A stretch of DNA of 64,000 bases from Sipunculus nudus (GCA_026874595.1 CM049318.1:16416241-16480240), one strand, 5' to 3'; counted from the stretch's first letter, positions 38,090 through 51,700 are shown. Numbers and translations: made by a program. Notes: generated by a model not told the origin, from the sequence alone.

Positions 38090-40800
38090 CTAGACGACCA
38101 TAGGTCGAGAGCTTGCCGGACTTAAATGAAAGACAGATGGACAAACAGGAAAAACTGACGGTTTTCTATCAATTGAATGACTTTTAAAGTGATTCCTGGA
38201 ACGTTTGGCCTGTTGAACGACATATATCACACAAAAGAACATGAAATCAGACATAGCTCAAAATAGACAAATATACTGACACACCTGAGATAACAGACTA
38301 CAAGTGAAGGTAGAGTTTATAATGTCGGAGATATGGCCAAAAAATGATATGGTGTGGAGGCTCTACCGCAGCATCCCCTAGCGGCCATATCCCAAAAATT
38401 AAAAATTTCTTTTGAGATATTATTGTAAGAAATGTTCCAAGATGTATATATTATTGTGAGAGATGTTCCAATTCCAAAAGGATTCCTTCAAAACTGTGGC
38501 CTGAAGATTGCTAACTGTAAGACGCAAGATCCAGCAATCAGGCGAAATTGAGGATCACTGACAAACAGACAGACATACTGAAAAACTGTGGCCTGAAGAT
38601 TGCTAACTGTAGGACGCAAGATCCAGCAAGCAGGCGAAATAGTGGATCACTGACAAACAGACAGACATACTGAAAAAGTGACACAAGAATAAGATAAGAT
38701 GACTAACTCAGATTATGGAGTAGATTCAAAAGAAGACAATAAGTCATAGTGTTTGTAATTGAAGTTTATAGTTTTGTAGATATGGCAAAGAAATATATAT
38801 AGGGGAGAGCCGAGTGCAGCGCCCCCTATTGGCAATATCCAGAAAATGAATAATCTGTTTCGAGATATTACTGTAAGATGTAAGATGTAATAGTTTAACA
38901 AGTGACCCATGGGTCATGACGCTCAGCTGCCAAGCATGACCTGCCTTATCATGGGCTGAGATTCACAACTTCCAGTCACATTTTGAAGAACCAATTTGCC
39001 AATATGTTGAAATTTTCTACGACAACAGAAATATACATCACCTATGTCTGGTTAAAACACAGTGACTTGATGGTCTTAGGAAAAATGATTGATTGTTAAG
39101 CTATCAGTAACTATTCCCATAGCTTGCTTGATACCTGTCAGTCTCAAAAGGAACACCACAAAGGGCAAATATAAGATCAAAATATATAGCAAAAATCAAG
39201 GAAATCCATGCAAGAATTATTGAGAAACGGGTGCTTATAAATATGAAGTTTGAATCAAATTGAGTGATGCATAGATGTGGCATATGTGAAAGACTGAAGG
39301 TTTGGGTTGAACAGTTTCACTTGCAAAATGTTCACAACCATTTAGAATAATTAAGTAATGTGTCCTTAACCTTTGACCTTTTGAACTCGACATCGATAGG
39401 CTTCTTCCCCTATTGGTAGGTAAGCCATATATGACAAATGGAAGGTATAGATTGAAAAGTTTCCTGAAAATGACTCCACACAAAAAGTGGGTGCAGTGAA
39501 CTTCACCTTTGACCTCAAAATCAACAGGTCTTTTCCCCTGTTGGCAGTGAAGCGATATCAGTGCTGGGAAGTTTGGAATGAAATGTCTAGCTTGAAATGT
39601 TTTCACAACCTTTTAAAAAAATTGGATCCTGTGACCCTGATCTTTGATCTTGTGACCTAAAAATCTATAGGATTCTTCTCCCTCTTAGTAGGTGAAATAT
39701 ATGTAAAAGTTCAAAGAATTGGTATGAAAGATTTGGCTTAAAATGCATCCACAGGCATTAAATAAAGGGACTCCTGTGACCTTGACCTTTGACCTGTTGA
39801 CTTCAAAATAATTATGGTTCTTTCCCTGTTGGTAGATGAGCTGCATGTGAAAGATGGAAGGTTTTGGATGAAAATTTTAGCTAAAAGAATTATTTCTGGG
39901 GGGGGGGGGGTGCATACACACCCTGTAACTTCGAGAATATAGGTCAGTGACCTAATTTCAGGTTTGCAAAGAGATCATTTTAGAACCTCTAAGACTACAT
40001 AGGGTTCATGACCCTAGCCCGTACAGTTACGATTTGTGCCCTGCTAACAGACGGGCGGCCGGTCAGCAGGATGGACACATGGAAGGACGACGGACAAAGA
40101 CCCATCGCTATAGCCCAGCATGACTGAAAGTCAGCTGAGCTAAAAATGATCCTTTCAAAACGGTGGCCTGTAGAATGCTATCAGTGAGACTCAAGAACCA
40201 AAAAGCCGGCGAATTTGAGGACAACTGACAAACAAACAGACAAACTTACAAAGGGACACAAGATGGAGACAAGATGACTTAATCAGGTTATGGAGAAGAC
40301 TCAGAGGAAGAAAATAAGCTATACTTTATGTAATTGAGGCTTATAATTTTGGAGATATGGCCAAATAATGATATACTGGGGATGTTCGACTGCAGCGCCC
40401 TCTAGTGGACATATCCTGAAGACGACAAATGCGTTTCGTGATATTAGTGTATGACACAAGATGTAATAGTTTCAAAAGGATTCGTCCACATATCTGACTT
40501 GTTGATTGCTATATCTAAAGAGCAAAAACTAGCAAGCAGGCGAATTTGAGGATAAATGACAAACAGACAGACATACTGACAAAGTGACACAAGATGGAGA
40601 CCAGATGACTTGACCATGTTTTGAAGAAGACCAAGAGAAAGAAAATAAGCTATAGTTTGTGTAATATAGGTTTACTCTTACGGAAATATGTTCAAAAACT
40701 GATTTTTTTGGAAGGGTCAAGTGCAGCGCCCCCTAGCAGCCATATCGGGAAAATGAAAAATAATTTTTGAGATATTAGTATAATACATAAGATGAAGGAA
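38090..40800 (+). repeat. Partial R-type block interrupted by an insertion
   Basis: Begins with the same junction as R1 and continues with about 330-bp monomers. It is split at 38,896 by the element ending near 40,143, after which the monomer series resumes. It includes a local duplication around 38,480-38,660 (gtggcctgaagattgctaac twice). CTCF-like motifs at about 38,370 (weak), 38,817, 40,392 and 40,724. Confidence 0.75.
38897..40143 (+). mobile_element. About 1.25 kb non-autonomous element inserted in the repeat
   Basis: It interrupts 'gtaatagtttcaaaaggattcc' between 'tagttt' and 'tttcaaaac', so the host monomer is recognisable on both sides. GCTCAGCTG at 38,921-38,929 and CAGCTGAGC at 40,132-40,140 are perfect inverted copies near the ends. 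Inside are several 'gaccttgacctttgacct'-like segments at a loose spacing and a G run at 39,899. No protein is encoded. A relative lies inverted at 7,075-7,960. Confidence 0.6.
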
Positions 40801-40823
40801 CAAACATACACGGGTGACCAACA

Positions 40824-40990
40824 TGCTTTCGAAAATCGAAGATTTCCGGCAAGCAATAAAGTTTGGACTGTGCCTCCAACATGTAGGATAATAGATAGGG
40901 CCCGGAAAGGCCGACACGCACCGCTGCACACGCCGGCTGCCCACCGTAAGGAACCTGTCGCCACTTGCGGCAATTGCACGTGTCTTCGTG
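40824..40990 (+). repeat. Hairpin plus GC-rich module preceding array T1
   Basis: A gatttccggcaag hairpin half is followed by aataaa, then about 130 nt of CpG-rich sequence (ggcccggaaaggccgacacg, ccgctgcacacgccggc) ending in gcacgtgtcttcgtgg. The same module precedes T2 (54,650-54,787), and copies also follow the hairpin clusters (47,245-47,382; 61,037-61,175). Its base composition stands out from the AT-rich surroundings. Confidence 0.7.
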
Positions 40991-43900
40991 GTATGTATCA
41001 GTTTTAAAAGGATGCCTGCATATCTGTGGCCTATAGGGCATGTCACCGTGAAATCGCGAAATCTCATTCGACGAGAAACGGTGCGAGATTTTGCAAGATT
41101 TTTGGTTGGATCACCGAGAACTCACCAAGGGCTACAAGGTGCAAAAATTTTCACCTCTCTAGCATAAAAACTGACAGAGTTAGAAGCTGAAAACTGCATA
41201 TTTTCAAAATTCAAAGGTTTTACCCCAAAAATAGAGAAATCTGGCAATAGCGCACTTTGGCACCTATGCGCAAAAATAAGCCCATGGACCCTAGTTTAAG
41301 GTGCTGTGATGGAAATGGCCCAATGTTTAATAGTTCTGGCGGTATAGCACCAAAACAAATTTTCATGTTTTTTCATCTGCAACGCCCCCTGGCGGCCATT
41401 TCCAAAATCTGAAAAACCCGTTTCGAGATATTCTTCTGTTACATAAAATATCTCAGAATCAGTAAAATTGCTGCAAATTTGAAAAATATCACGAAATTCC
41501 ATGATTTCTCCCCAAAATTGCGTAACCATGGTAACAGCGAAATGAGGCAATTTTGCAGTGTTGGAAGTGGCCATGCAGTGGCAAATAAAACGTGCTACAG
41601 ATTAGGTGCCTACGGCTATTTTTGACGAAGGTATGAAGAAAAAACCGTTTTTGAGCTTTTGGGTGACCCTGACCTTGACCCTTGACCGATCATGACCAAA
41701 AACAATAGGCTCCGAGAAGAACCGATTATACACTCTATCTATAAGTTTCAGGACGATTGGTGCAAAATTGCGGCCTGTAGAGCGGGGACATACAGACAAA
41801 CAAACAAACGGAACTGATCAACATACTTGTCGAAATCTCTGATTCCGGCAAGCAACAAACTATAACGCGACAGAAATGGCAAACCGGCCCGCAAAGAGTG
41901 CCTGTGGTCACTTATCTTATACGGCGAACGCTATAATTTTTGCAGTCACGGGAAAGCGTGTCTGTCTTTCATACTAAAACGCGTGCATGCATGCGTGATG
42001 GCATATGTATTTGTGCATGCGGGTTTTAATTTTTACAAAGTTGCTAAAATTTGTGGGGACCGTGTATGATTAAACAAAAGAGGCCATGGGCAGAAAGGCC
42101 ATGAAACGCCAATTCATATGGTGTACAGTTTATGTACCTAAAATGTGTAGTTTTGGAGATATGGTTAAACAATGATAGTAGGTACGGGGTTGCAGTGCAG
42201 CGCCCCCTAGCGGTAATTTTCCAAAAACTGAAAAATGGCTTTCGAGATTTTAATGTATGACGTAACATGTATCAGTTTCAAAAGGATGCCTGCATATCTG
42301 TGGCCTATAGGGCATGTCACCGTGAAATCGCGAAATCTCATTCGACGAGAAACGGTGCGAGATTTGCAAGATTTTTGGTTGGATCACCGAGAACTCACCA
42401 AGGGCTACAAGGTGCAAAAATTTTCACCTCTCTAGCATAAAAACTGACAGAGTTAGAAGCTGAAAACTGCATATTTTCAAAATTCAAAGGTTTTACCCCA
42501 AAAATAGAGAAATCTGGCAATAGCGCACTTTGGCACCTATGCGCAAAAATAAGCCCATGGACCCTAGTTTAAGGTGCTGTGATGGAAATGGCCCAATGTT
42601 TAATAGTTCTGGCGGTATAGCACCAAAACAAATTTTCATGTTTTTTCATCTGCAACGCCCCCTGGCGGCCATTTCCAAAATCTGAAAAACCCGTTTCGAG
42701 ATATTCTTCTGTTACATAAAATATCTCAGAATCAGTAAAATTGCTGCAAATTTGAAAAATATCACGAAATTCCATGATTTCTCCCCAAAATTGCGTAACC
42801 ATGGTAACAGCGAAATGAGGCAATTTTGCAGTGTTGGAAGTGGCCATGCAGTGGCAAATAAAACGTGCTACAGATTAGGTGCCTACGGCTATTTTTGACG
42901 AAGGTATGAAGAAAAAACCGTTTTTGAGCTTTTGGGTGACCCTGACCTTGACCCTTGACCGATCATGACCAAAAACAATAGGCTCCGAGAAGAACCGATT
43001 ATACACTCTATCTATAAGTTTCAGGACGATTGGTGCAAAATTGCGGCCTGTAGAGCGGGGACATACAGACAAACAAACAAACGGAACTGATCAACATACT
43101 TGTCGAAATCTCTGATTCCGGCAAGCAACAAACTATAACGCGACAGAAATGGCAAACCGGCCCGCAAAGAGTGCCTGTGGTCACTTATCTTATACGGCGA
43201 ACGCTATAATTTTTGCAGTCACGGGAAAGCGTGTCTGTCTTTCATACTAAAACGCGTGCATGCATGCGTGATGGCATATGTATTTGTGCATGCGGGTTTT
43301 AATTTTTACAAAGTTGCTAAAATTTGTGGGGACCGTGTATGATTAAACAAAAGAGGCCATGGGCAGAAAGGCCATGAAACGCCAATTCATATGGTGTACA
43401 GTTTATGTACCTAAAATGTGTAGTTTTGGAGATATGGTTAAACAATGATAGTAGGTACGGGGTTGCAGTGCAGCGCCCCCTAGCGGTAATTTTCCAAAAA
43501 CTGAAAAATGGCTTTCGAGATTTTAATGTATGACGTAACATGTATCAGTTTCAAAAGGATGCCTGCATATCTGTGGCCTATAGGGCATGTCACCGTGAAA
43601 TCGCGAAATCTCATTCGACGAGAAACGGTGCGAGATTTGCAAGATTTTTGGTTGGATCACCGAGAACTCACCAAGGGCTACAAGGTGCAAAAATTTTCAC
43701 CTCTCTAGCATAAAAACTGACAGAGTTAGAAGCTGAAAACTGCATATTTTCAAAATTCAAAGGTTTTACCCCAAAAATAGAGAAATCTGGCAATAGCGCA
43801 CTTTGGCACCTATGCGCAAAAATAAGCCCATGGACCCTAGTTTAAGGTGCTGTGATGGAAATGGCCCAATGTTTAATAGTTCTGGCGGTATAGCACCAAA

Positions 43901-46900
43901 ACAAATTTTCATGTTTTTTCATCTGCAACGCCCCCTGGCGGCCATTTCCAAAATCTGAAAAACCCGTTTCGAGATATTCTTCTGTTACATAAAATATCTC
44001 AGAATCAGTAAAATTGCTGCAAATTTGAAAAATATCACGAAATTCCATGATTTCTCCCCAAAATTGCGTAACCATGGTAACAGCGAAATGAGGCAATTTT
44101 GCAGTGTTGGAAGTGGCCATGCAGTGGCAAATAAAACGTGCTACAGATTAGGTGCCTACGGCTATTTTTGACGAAGGTATGAAGAAAAAACCGTTTTTGA
44201 GCTTTTGGGTGACCCTGACCTTGACCCTTGACCGATCATGACCAAAAACAATAGGCTCCGAGAAGAACCGATTATACACTCTATCTATAAGTTTCAGGAC
44301 GATTGGTGCAAAATTGCGGCCTGTAGAGCGGGGACATACAGACAAACAAACAAACGGAACTGATCAACATACTTGTCGAAATCTCTGATTCCGGCAAGCA
44401 ACAAACTATAACGCGACAGAAATGGCAAACCGGCCCGCAAAGAGTGCCTGTGGTCACTTATCTTATACGGCGAACGCTATAATTTTTGCAGTCACGGGAA
44501 AGCGTGTCTGTCTTTCATACTAAAACGCGTGCATGCATGCGTGATGGCATATGTATTTGTGCATGCGGGTTTTAATTTTTACAAAGTTGCTAAAATTTGT
44601 GGGGACCGTGTATGATTAAACAAAAGAGGCCATGGGCAGAAAGGCCATGAAACGCCAATTCATATGGTGTACAGTTTATGTACCTAAAATGTGTAGTTTT
44701 GGAGATATGGTTAAACAATGATAGTAGGTACGGGGTTGCAGTGCAGCGCCCCCTAGCGGTAATTTTCCAAAAACTGAAAAATGGCTTTCGAGATTTTAAT
44801 GTATGACGTAACATGTATCAGTTTCAAAAGGATGCCTGCATATCTGTGGCCTATAGGGCATGTCACCGTGAAATCGCGAAATCTCATTCGACGAGAAACG
44901 GTGCGAGATTTGCAAGATTTTTGGTTGGATCACCGAGAACTCACCAAGGGCTACAAGGTGCAAAAATTTTCACCTCTCTAGCATAAAAACTGACAGAGTT
45001 AGAAGCTGAAAACTGCATATTTTCAAAATTCAAAGGTTTTACCCCAAAAATAGAGAAATCTGGCAATAGCGCACTTTGGCACCTATGCGCAAAAATAAGC
45101 CCATGGACCCTAGTTTAAGGTGCTGTGATGGAAATGGCCCAATGTTTAATAGTTCTGGCGGTATAGCACCAAAACAAATTTTCATGTTTTTTCATCTGCA
45201 ACGCCCCCTGGCGGCCATTTCCAAAATCTGAAAAACCCGTTTCGAGATATTCTTCTGTTACATAAAATATCTCAGAATCAGTAAAATTGCTGCAAATTTG
45301 AAAAATATCACGAAATTCCATGATTTCTCCCCAAAATTACGTAACCATGGTAACAGCGAAATGAGGCAATTTTGCAGTGTTGGAAGTGGCCATGCAGTGG
45401 CAAATAAAACGTGCTACAGATTAGGTGCCTACGGCTATTTTTGACGAAGGTATGAAGAAAAAACCGTTTTTGAGCTTTTGGGTGACCCTGACCTTGACCC
45501 TTGACCGATCATGACCAAAAACAATAGGCTCCGAGAAGAACCGATTATACACTCTATCTATAAGTTTCAGGACGATTGGTGCAAAATTGCGGCCTGTAGA
45601 GCGGGGACATACAGACAAACAAACAAACGGAACTGATCAACATACTTGTCGAAATCTCTGATTCCGGCAAGCAACAAACTATAACGCGACAGAAATGGCA
45701 AACCGGCCCGCAAAGAGTGCCTGTGGTCACTTATTTTATACGGCGAACGCTATAATTTTTGCAGTCACGGGAAAGCGTGTCTGTCTTTCATACTAAAACG
45801 CGTGCATGCATGCGTGATGGCATATGTATTTGTGCATGCGGGTTTTAATTTTTACAAAGTTGCTAAAAATTTGCGGGGACCGTGTATGATTAAACAAAAG
45901 AGGTCATGGGCAGAAAGGCCATGAAACGCCAATTCATATGGTGTGCAGTTTATGTACCTAAAATGTGTAGTTTTGGAGATATGGTTAAACAATGATAGTA
46001 GGTACGGGGTTGCAGTGCAGCGCCCCCTAGCGGTAATTTTCCAAAAACTGAACAATGTCTTTCGAGATATTAGTGTATGACGTAACATGTATCAGTTTCA
46101 AAAGGATGCCTGCATATCTGTGGCCTATAGGGCATGTCACCGTGAAATCGCGAAATCTCATTCGACGAGAAACGGTGCGAGATTTTGCAAGATTTTTGGT
46201 GGGATCAGCGAGAACTCACCAAGGGCTACAAGATGCAAAAATTTGGACCTCTCTAGCATAAAAACTGACAGAGCTAGAAGCTGAAAACTGCATATTTTCA
46301 AAATTCAAAGGTTTTACCCCAAAAATAGAGAAATCTGGCAATAGCGCACTTTGGCACCTATGCGCAAAAATAAGCCCATGGACCCTAGTTTAAGGTGCTG
46401 TGATGGAAATGGCCCAATGTTTAATAGTTCTGGAGGTATAGCACCAAAACAAATTTTCATGTTTTTTCATCTGCAACGCCCCCTGGCGGCCATTTCCAAA
46501 ATCTGCAAAACCCGTTTCGAGATATTCTTCTGTTACATAAAATATCTCAGAATCCGTAAAATTGCTGCAAATTTGAAAAATATCACGAAATTCCATGATT
46601 TCTCCCCAAAATTGCGTAACCATGGTAACAGCGAAATGAGGCAATTTTGCAGTGTTGGAAGTGGCCATGCAGTGGCAAATAAAACGGGCTACAGATTAGG
46701 TGCCTACGGCTATTTTTGACGAAGGTATGAAGAAAAAACCGTTTTCGAGCTTTTTGGTGACCCTGACCTTGACCCTTGACCGATCATGACCAAAAACAAT
46801 AGGCTCCGAGAAGAACCGATTATACACTCTATCTATAAGTATCAGGACGATTGGTGCAAAATTGTGGCCTGTAGAGCGGGGACATACAGACAAACAAACA

Positions 46901-46953
46901 AACGGAACTGATCAACATACTTGTCGAAATCTCTGATTCCGGCAAGCAACAAA
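40991..46953 (+). repeat. Tandem array T1, 1,273 bp unit
   Basis: The text cagtttcaaaaggatgcctg recurs at 42,275, 43,548, 44,821 and 46,094 after a first copy at 41,001 (one base different). This gives four full units and about two-thirds of a fifth. Units 1-3 look nearly identical; a second variant (ttgcggggacc, aacaatgtctttcgag, aaacgggctac) takes over in the last part. Each unit has two CTCF-like motifs, a degenerate receptor-like gaccctgaccttgacccttg, and one ccggcaagc hairpin. CTCF-like positions: about 41,381, 42,198, 42,654, 43,471, 43,927, 44,744, 45,200, 46,018, 46,474. Non-coding. Confidence 0.95.
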
Positions 46954-47245
46954 CATACGCGGGTGATCAACATGCTTGCGAAAATCGAAGATTTCCGGCA
47001 AGCAACAAACAGACATACGCAACTGAGCAATATGCTTGCCGAAATCTTTGATTCCGGCAAGCAACAAACAGACAAACAGACATACGCAACTGAGTAACAT
47101 GCTTGCCGAAATCTTTGATTCCGGCAAGCAACAAACATACGGAACTGACCAACATACTTGCGAAAATCGAAGATTTCCGGCAAGTAACAAACAGACATAC
47201 GCAACTGAGCAATATGCTTGCCGAAATCGAAGATTTCCGGCAAGC
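46918..47245 (+). repeat. Cluster of six hairpins in short tandem repeats
   Basis: Six copies of a stem built from gcttgccgaaatc and gatttccggcaagc (or close variants) at about 46,921, 46,973, 47,033, 47,101, 47,156 and 47,216, separated by acaaacagacatacgcaact-type spacers. In the best copy 13 base pairs with one bulge close on a GAA loop. Repeated at 60,710-61,037. Confidence 0.9.
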
Positions 47246-47382
47246 AATAAAGTTGTGACTGTGCCTCCAACATGTATGATAATAGACAGGGCCTGGAAAG
47301 GCCGTCACGCACCGCTGCACACGCCGGCCGCCCACCGTAGGGACCCTGCCGGCACTTGCGGCGACGGCACGTGACTTCGTGG
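47245..47382 (+). repeat. GC-rich module
   Basis: Copy of the module at 40,855: aataaa, then gggcctggaaaggcc, an acgccggccgcccaccg run, ggcgacggcacgtgac. It contains a CACGTG E-box and many CpGs. Confidence 0.7.
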
Positions 47383-48729
47383 TTTGGTGAAACACGGCGC
47401 GAGATTTGACGAGACTTACAATGCGACCCCTGAATGTGACTGCGAGTGTCCGACGCTATCCGGCGCTGCAGACCATGTGTCTGTGGCGTAAAAATGACAG
47501 AATTATAGGCATTTCTTTGAATGGTCACGTGTTCTCGTTTCACGAGAAACGGTGCGAGATATGACGAGACTTGCGATTGAATGACTAAGAACTAGACGGA
47601 TGCTGTCTAACGCCGAAAACCAGACCTTTCTATGGCAAATATCAACAGAGATAGAAGCAGGTAAACTTCGTATTTTCAAGTTGTCACGTTTTACCCCAAA
47701 ATTTGGTAACCATGGTAAAGGCAGTACAAAGCTACATGTGCGGAGGAATAAGCCAATGTTCCTACTTTCAGATACCACAAAAAAAATGGTGTCACGTTTA
47801 ATATTTTTTGAGATATTGCAGAAAAATGATATGTTACAGTGTTTCAGGTACCACGCCCCCTGGTGGCTATTTCCAAAAAATGAAAAACTGATTTCGAGAT
47901 ATTTATAAATAACACAAAATATATCAATTTCAAAGCCATTGTTAAAAAAAATGCAACCTGTAGGTCATATTTAATGAAATCTCGAAGACTCTCGTTTGAC
48001 GAGAAACGGTGCGAGATTTTGCAAGATTTTTGATTGGACCACCGAGAACTCACCAAGGGCTACAAGATGCAAAAAAATTGACCTCTCCAGCATAAAAACT
48101 GACAGAGTTAGAAGCTGAAAACTGCATATATTCATTATTCAAAAGTTTTACCCCAAAAGTAGAGAAATCTGGCAAAAGCGCACTTTGGCACCTATGCGCA
48201 AAAATAAGCCCATGGACCCCAGTTGAAGGTGCTGTGATGGAAATGGCCCAATGTTTAATAGTTCTGGAGGTATAGCACCAAAACAAATGTTCATGTTTTT
48301 TCATCTGCAACGCCCCCTGGCGGCCATTTCCAAAATCTGAAAAAACAATTTCGAGATATTCTTGTGTTACATAAAATATATCAGAATCAGTACGATTGCT
48401 GCAAATTTGAAAAATATCACGAAATTCCATGATTTCTCCCCAAAATTGCGTAACCATGGTAACAGCAAATTTAAGTTAGCTACATGTCAAAAGAAAGGCC
48501 AGGTGATGACGAAAAAAATGAGCTATTGCAGAAGTGGATAAGCCTATTTATGGCGAAGTTATAGTGCAAAAACCGTTAACCATACCTGTCGTGACCTTGA
48601 CCTTTGACCTTTGACCTATTTTAACCAAAAACAATAGGGGACCTAGAAATTATGTTTTTCATCATCCCTGCAAGTTTCAAGGTGATTGTGGCAAAATTGT
48701 GGCCAGGAGAGTGCAGACAAACAAACAAA
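47383..48729 (+). repeat. R-type segment between arrays
   Basis: After about 190 nt of its own it follows the order of R1 at 36.9-38.09 kb: gattgaatgacta, ttggtaaccatggta, ccacgccccctggtggctat (47,851), caacgccccctggcggcc (48,308), and the receptor-like motif at 48,598-48,617, ending at the next ctagacgaccat junction. Confidence 0.8.
48598..48617 (-). promoter_or_regulatory. Triple nuclear-receptor half-site
   Basis: tgacctttgacctttgacct: three AGGTCA half-sites on the minus strand, each one base apart (two overlapping DR1 elements). Simpler DR1 copies are at 35,566-35,578, 37,957-37,969, 50,528-50,540, 52,449-52,461 and 54,381-54,393, most preceded by another ccttgacc half-site. DR1 is the classic site for HNF4, RXR and PPAR-type receptors. 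Function here is unknown. Confidence 0.45.
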
Positions 48730-51700
48730 CTAGACGACCATAGGTCGAACGCTTGCCGGAAATCGGAAGTGAAACACAGATGGACAGACAGAACATATTG
48801 TCGGTTTTCTATTAATGGAATGACTCTCAGGTACATTGCTGAGAATATGTGGCCCGTAGAATGACATATGAGACAAAAGAACAGGCAAGCAGACAAAGCT
48901 GACTACAAAAGACGAACGGACAGACATACTGACTTTGTGAGACAAGATTGACACCAGATGACTTAACCTAGTTATGGAGAAGATTCAAAGGAAGAAAATG
49001 AGTTATAATTTATGTAATTTAGATTTATAGTTTTGGAGGTATGGCGAATTAATGATATACTTGGGAGGTTCGACTGTAGCGCCCTCTAGCGGACATATTC
49101 CGAAGACGACAAATGCATTTCGTATTATTAGTGTATGACATGAGATGTCCCAGTTTCAAAAGGATTCCGTCAAAGCTATGGCCTATAGAATGCTATATGT
49201 AAGGCGTAAGAACCAGCAAGCAGGCGACTTTGAGGATAACGGACAAACAGATGGACACACTGACAAAGTGATAGAAGATTGAAACCAGATGCCTTAATCA
49301 AGTTATGGAGAAGACTCAAAGGAAAAGAATAAGCTATAGTTTATGTAACTATGGCTTTTGGTGTAGAGATATGGCCAATACAATGGTATGTGTGTGAGGG
49401 TCGTGTGCAGCGCCCACTAGTGGCTATATCCAGAAAATGAAAAATTTATTTCTAGATATTAATGTAAGACATAAGATGTAATAGTTTCAAAAGGATTCCT
49501 TCAAAACTGTGGCCTATAGAATGCTATATGTGAGACGCAAAAACCAGCAAGCAGGCGAATTTGAGGACAACTGACAAACAGACGGACACACTGACAAAGT
49601 GACTCAAGATTGAGTCCAGATGACTACTCCAGGTTATGGAGAAGACTCAAAGGAAGAAAAAAGCTACAGTTTATGTAACTGAGGTTTATAGTTTTGGAGA
49701 TATTGCCAAAGCATGATATGTTGGGAGAGGTTCGAGTTCAGCGCCCCCTAGCGGCCATATCCGGAAAATGAAAAATTTGTTTCGAGATATTAGTGTAAGA
49801 CTCAAGATGTAATGGTTTCAAAAGGATTCTTTCAAAACTGTGGCCTGTAGAATGCTATATGTGAGACGCAAGAGCAAGCAGGCGAATTATAGGACAACTG
49901 ACAAACAGACAGACACACTGACAAAGCATCACAAAATTGTGACCAGATGACTACACTGGGTTATGGAGAAAACTCAGAGGAAGAAAATAAGCTTTAGTTT
50001 ATGTAATTGAGGCTTATAATTTCGGAGGTATGGCCAAAATATGATATGTTCGGGAGGTTCGCATCCAGCGCCCCCTAGCGGCCCTATTCAAAAATTGAAA
50101 AAATGATTTCGAGATACTAGTGTAGGACTTATAATATGTCAGTTTCAAAAAGATACCTGCAATAATGTGGCCTTTGGCGCAAGATGAATGAAATCTCGAA
50201 ATATCTCTATTCACGAGATATTTTACGAGATACTGCAAGACTTGTAATAAAATCTTGTTGTACTAGTTGAATGCTACCTGATGCAAAAAACTAGATCACT
50301 CTAGCTTTAAAACTGACAAAGTTAGAAAAATAAGACCCATTATTTTCGAATATCATGACTTTTCCCCTAAAATTTGTAACCATAGTTACGGCAATTTGAG
50401 TCAGCTACACACCAGATGACAGGCCTTGGAATGACAATTAAAATAAGCTATTGTTGAAGTAGATACGACTAATAGTCACAAAGATATGAAGAAAAACCGT
50501 TTTGAGAAGTTTTGACGACCTTGACCTTGACCTTTGACCTATTTTAACCAAAAACAATAGGGCACCTAGAAATTATGTTTTCATCATCCCTGTAAGTTTC
50601 AAGGTGATTGTGGCAAAATGCCAGGAGAGTGCAGACAAACAAACAAACAGACAGACAGACAATCAGACAGACAAACAGACATACGCAACTGACCAATATG
50701 CTTGCCGAAATCTTTGATTCCGGCAAGCAACAAACTAGCTGCAAAAGTCGCCGTGTTATCAGCATTTACGTGAAATCATGTTTTTTTCTCGCTTGACGAG
50801 ATATAGTACGAGATTTGGCAAGACGAGCAGTTTTATTATGTCAAGACGGCCAAACGTTACGAAATGGCGAAAACTAGATCCGTCTAGCTGTAAAAGTCGC
50901 CGGGTTATAAGCATTTCCGTGTACTCTCGTGTTTTCTCGTTTGACGAGATATGGTGCAGGATTTGGCCAGTCTTGCAGGTTTGTCATGTCAAGCCGTCCA
51001 AATGTTAATGAATGCCAATAACTAGACCTGTCTAGCCGTGAAAGTCGCCGACTTATATGCATTTCTGTGAAATCTCTTTTTTCCACATTTGACCAGATGT
51101 AGTGCGAGATTTTGCCAAGTATCGCAGTTTTACTATGTCAAGTTGGCCAAATGTTACCAAATGCCAAAAACTAGACCTGAGTAGCTGTAAAAGTCGCCTA
51201 GTTATAAGCATTTCCATGATATCTCGTTTTTTTCTCGCTTGACGAGATATGGTGCGAGATTTGGCCTGATTTCTTTTCTGGCGTGTCAAGCTGGTAATAT
51301 GTTATGAAATGCCGAAAACTAGACCTGTGTAGCTGTAAAAGTCGCCGAGTTATAAGCATTTCCGTGAAATCTCGTTTTTTCTCGTTTGACGATAAACCGA
51401 GCGAAATTTGACGAGACTTGCAATTGAATGACTTAGAACCAAGGGGAAGCAAACTTATGCAAAAAACTAGACCCTTGAAACATAAATATTAACCGAGATA
51501 GAAGCCAAAAACTGCATATTTTCAGATCGTCAAGTTTAACCCACAAATTTGGTAACCATGGTAACGGCAGCACAAAGCTACATGTGCGGAGGAATAAGCC
51601 AATGTTCCTAGTTTAAGATACAACGATAAAAATTGTGCCATGTTTAAAATTATTTTAGATATTGCAGAAAAATGATATGTTACAGTGTTTCAGGTACCAC

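Noticed and set aside
46918-47245. CRISPR-like array (regular hairpin repeats with spacers)
   Set aside because: The spacers are themselves near-identical 'acaaacagacatacgcaact' repeats, the context is eukaryotic, there are no cas genes, and the cluster is duplicated as a whole at 60.7 kb. It is nested tandem repeat.
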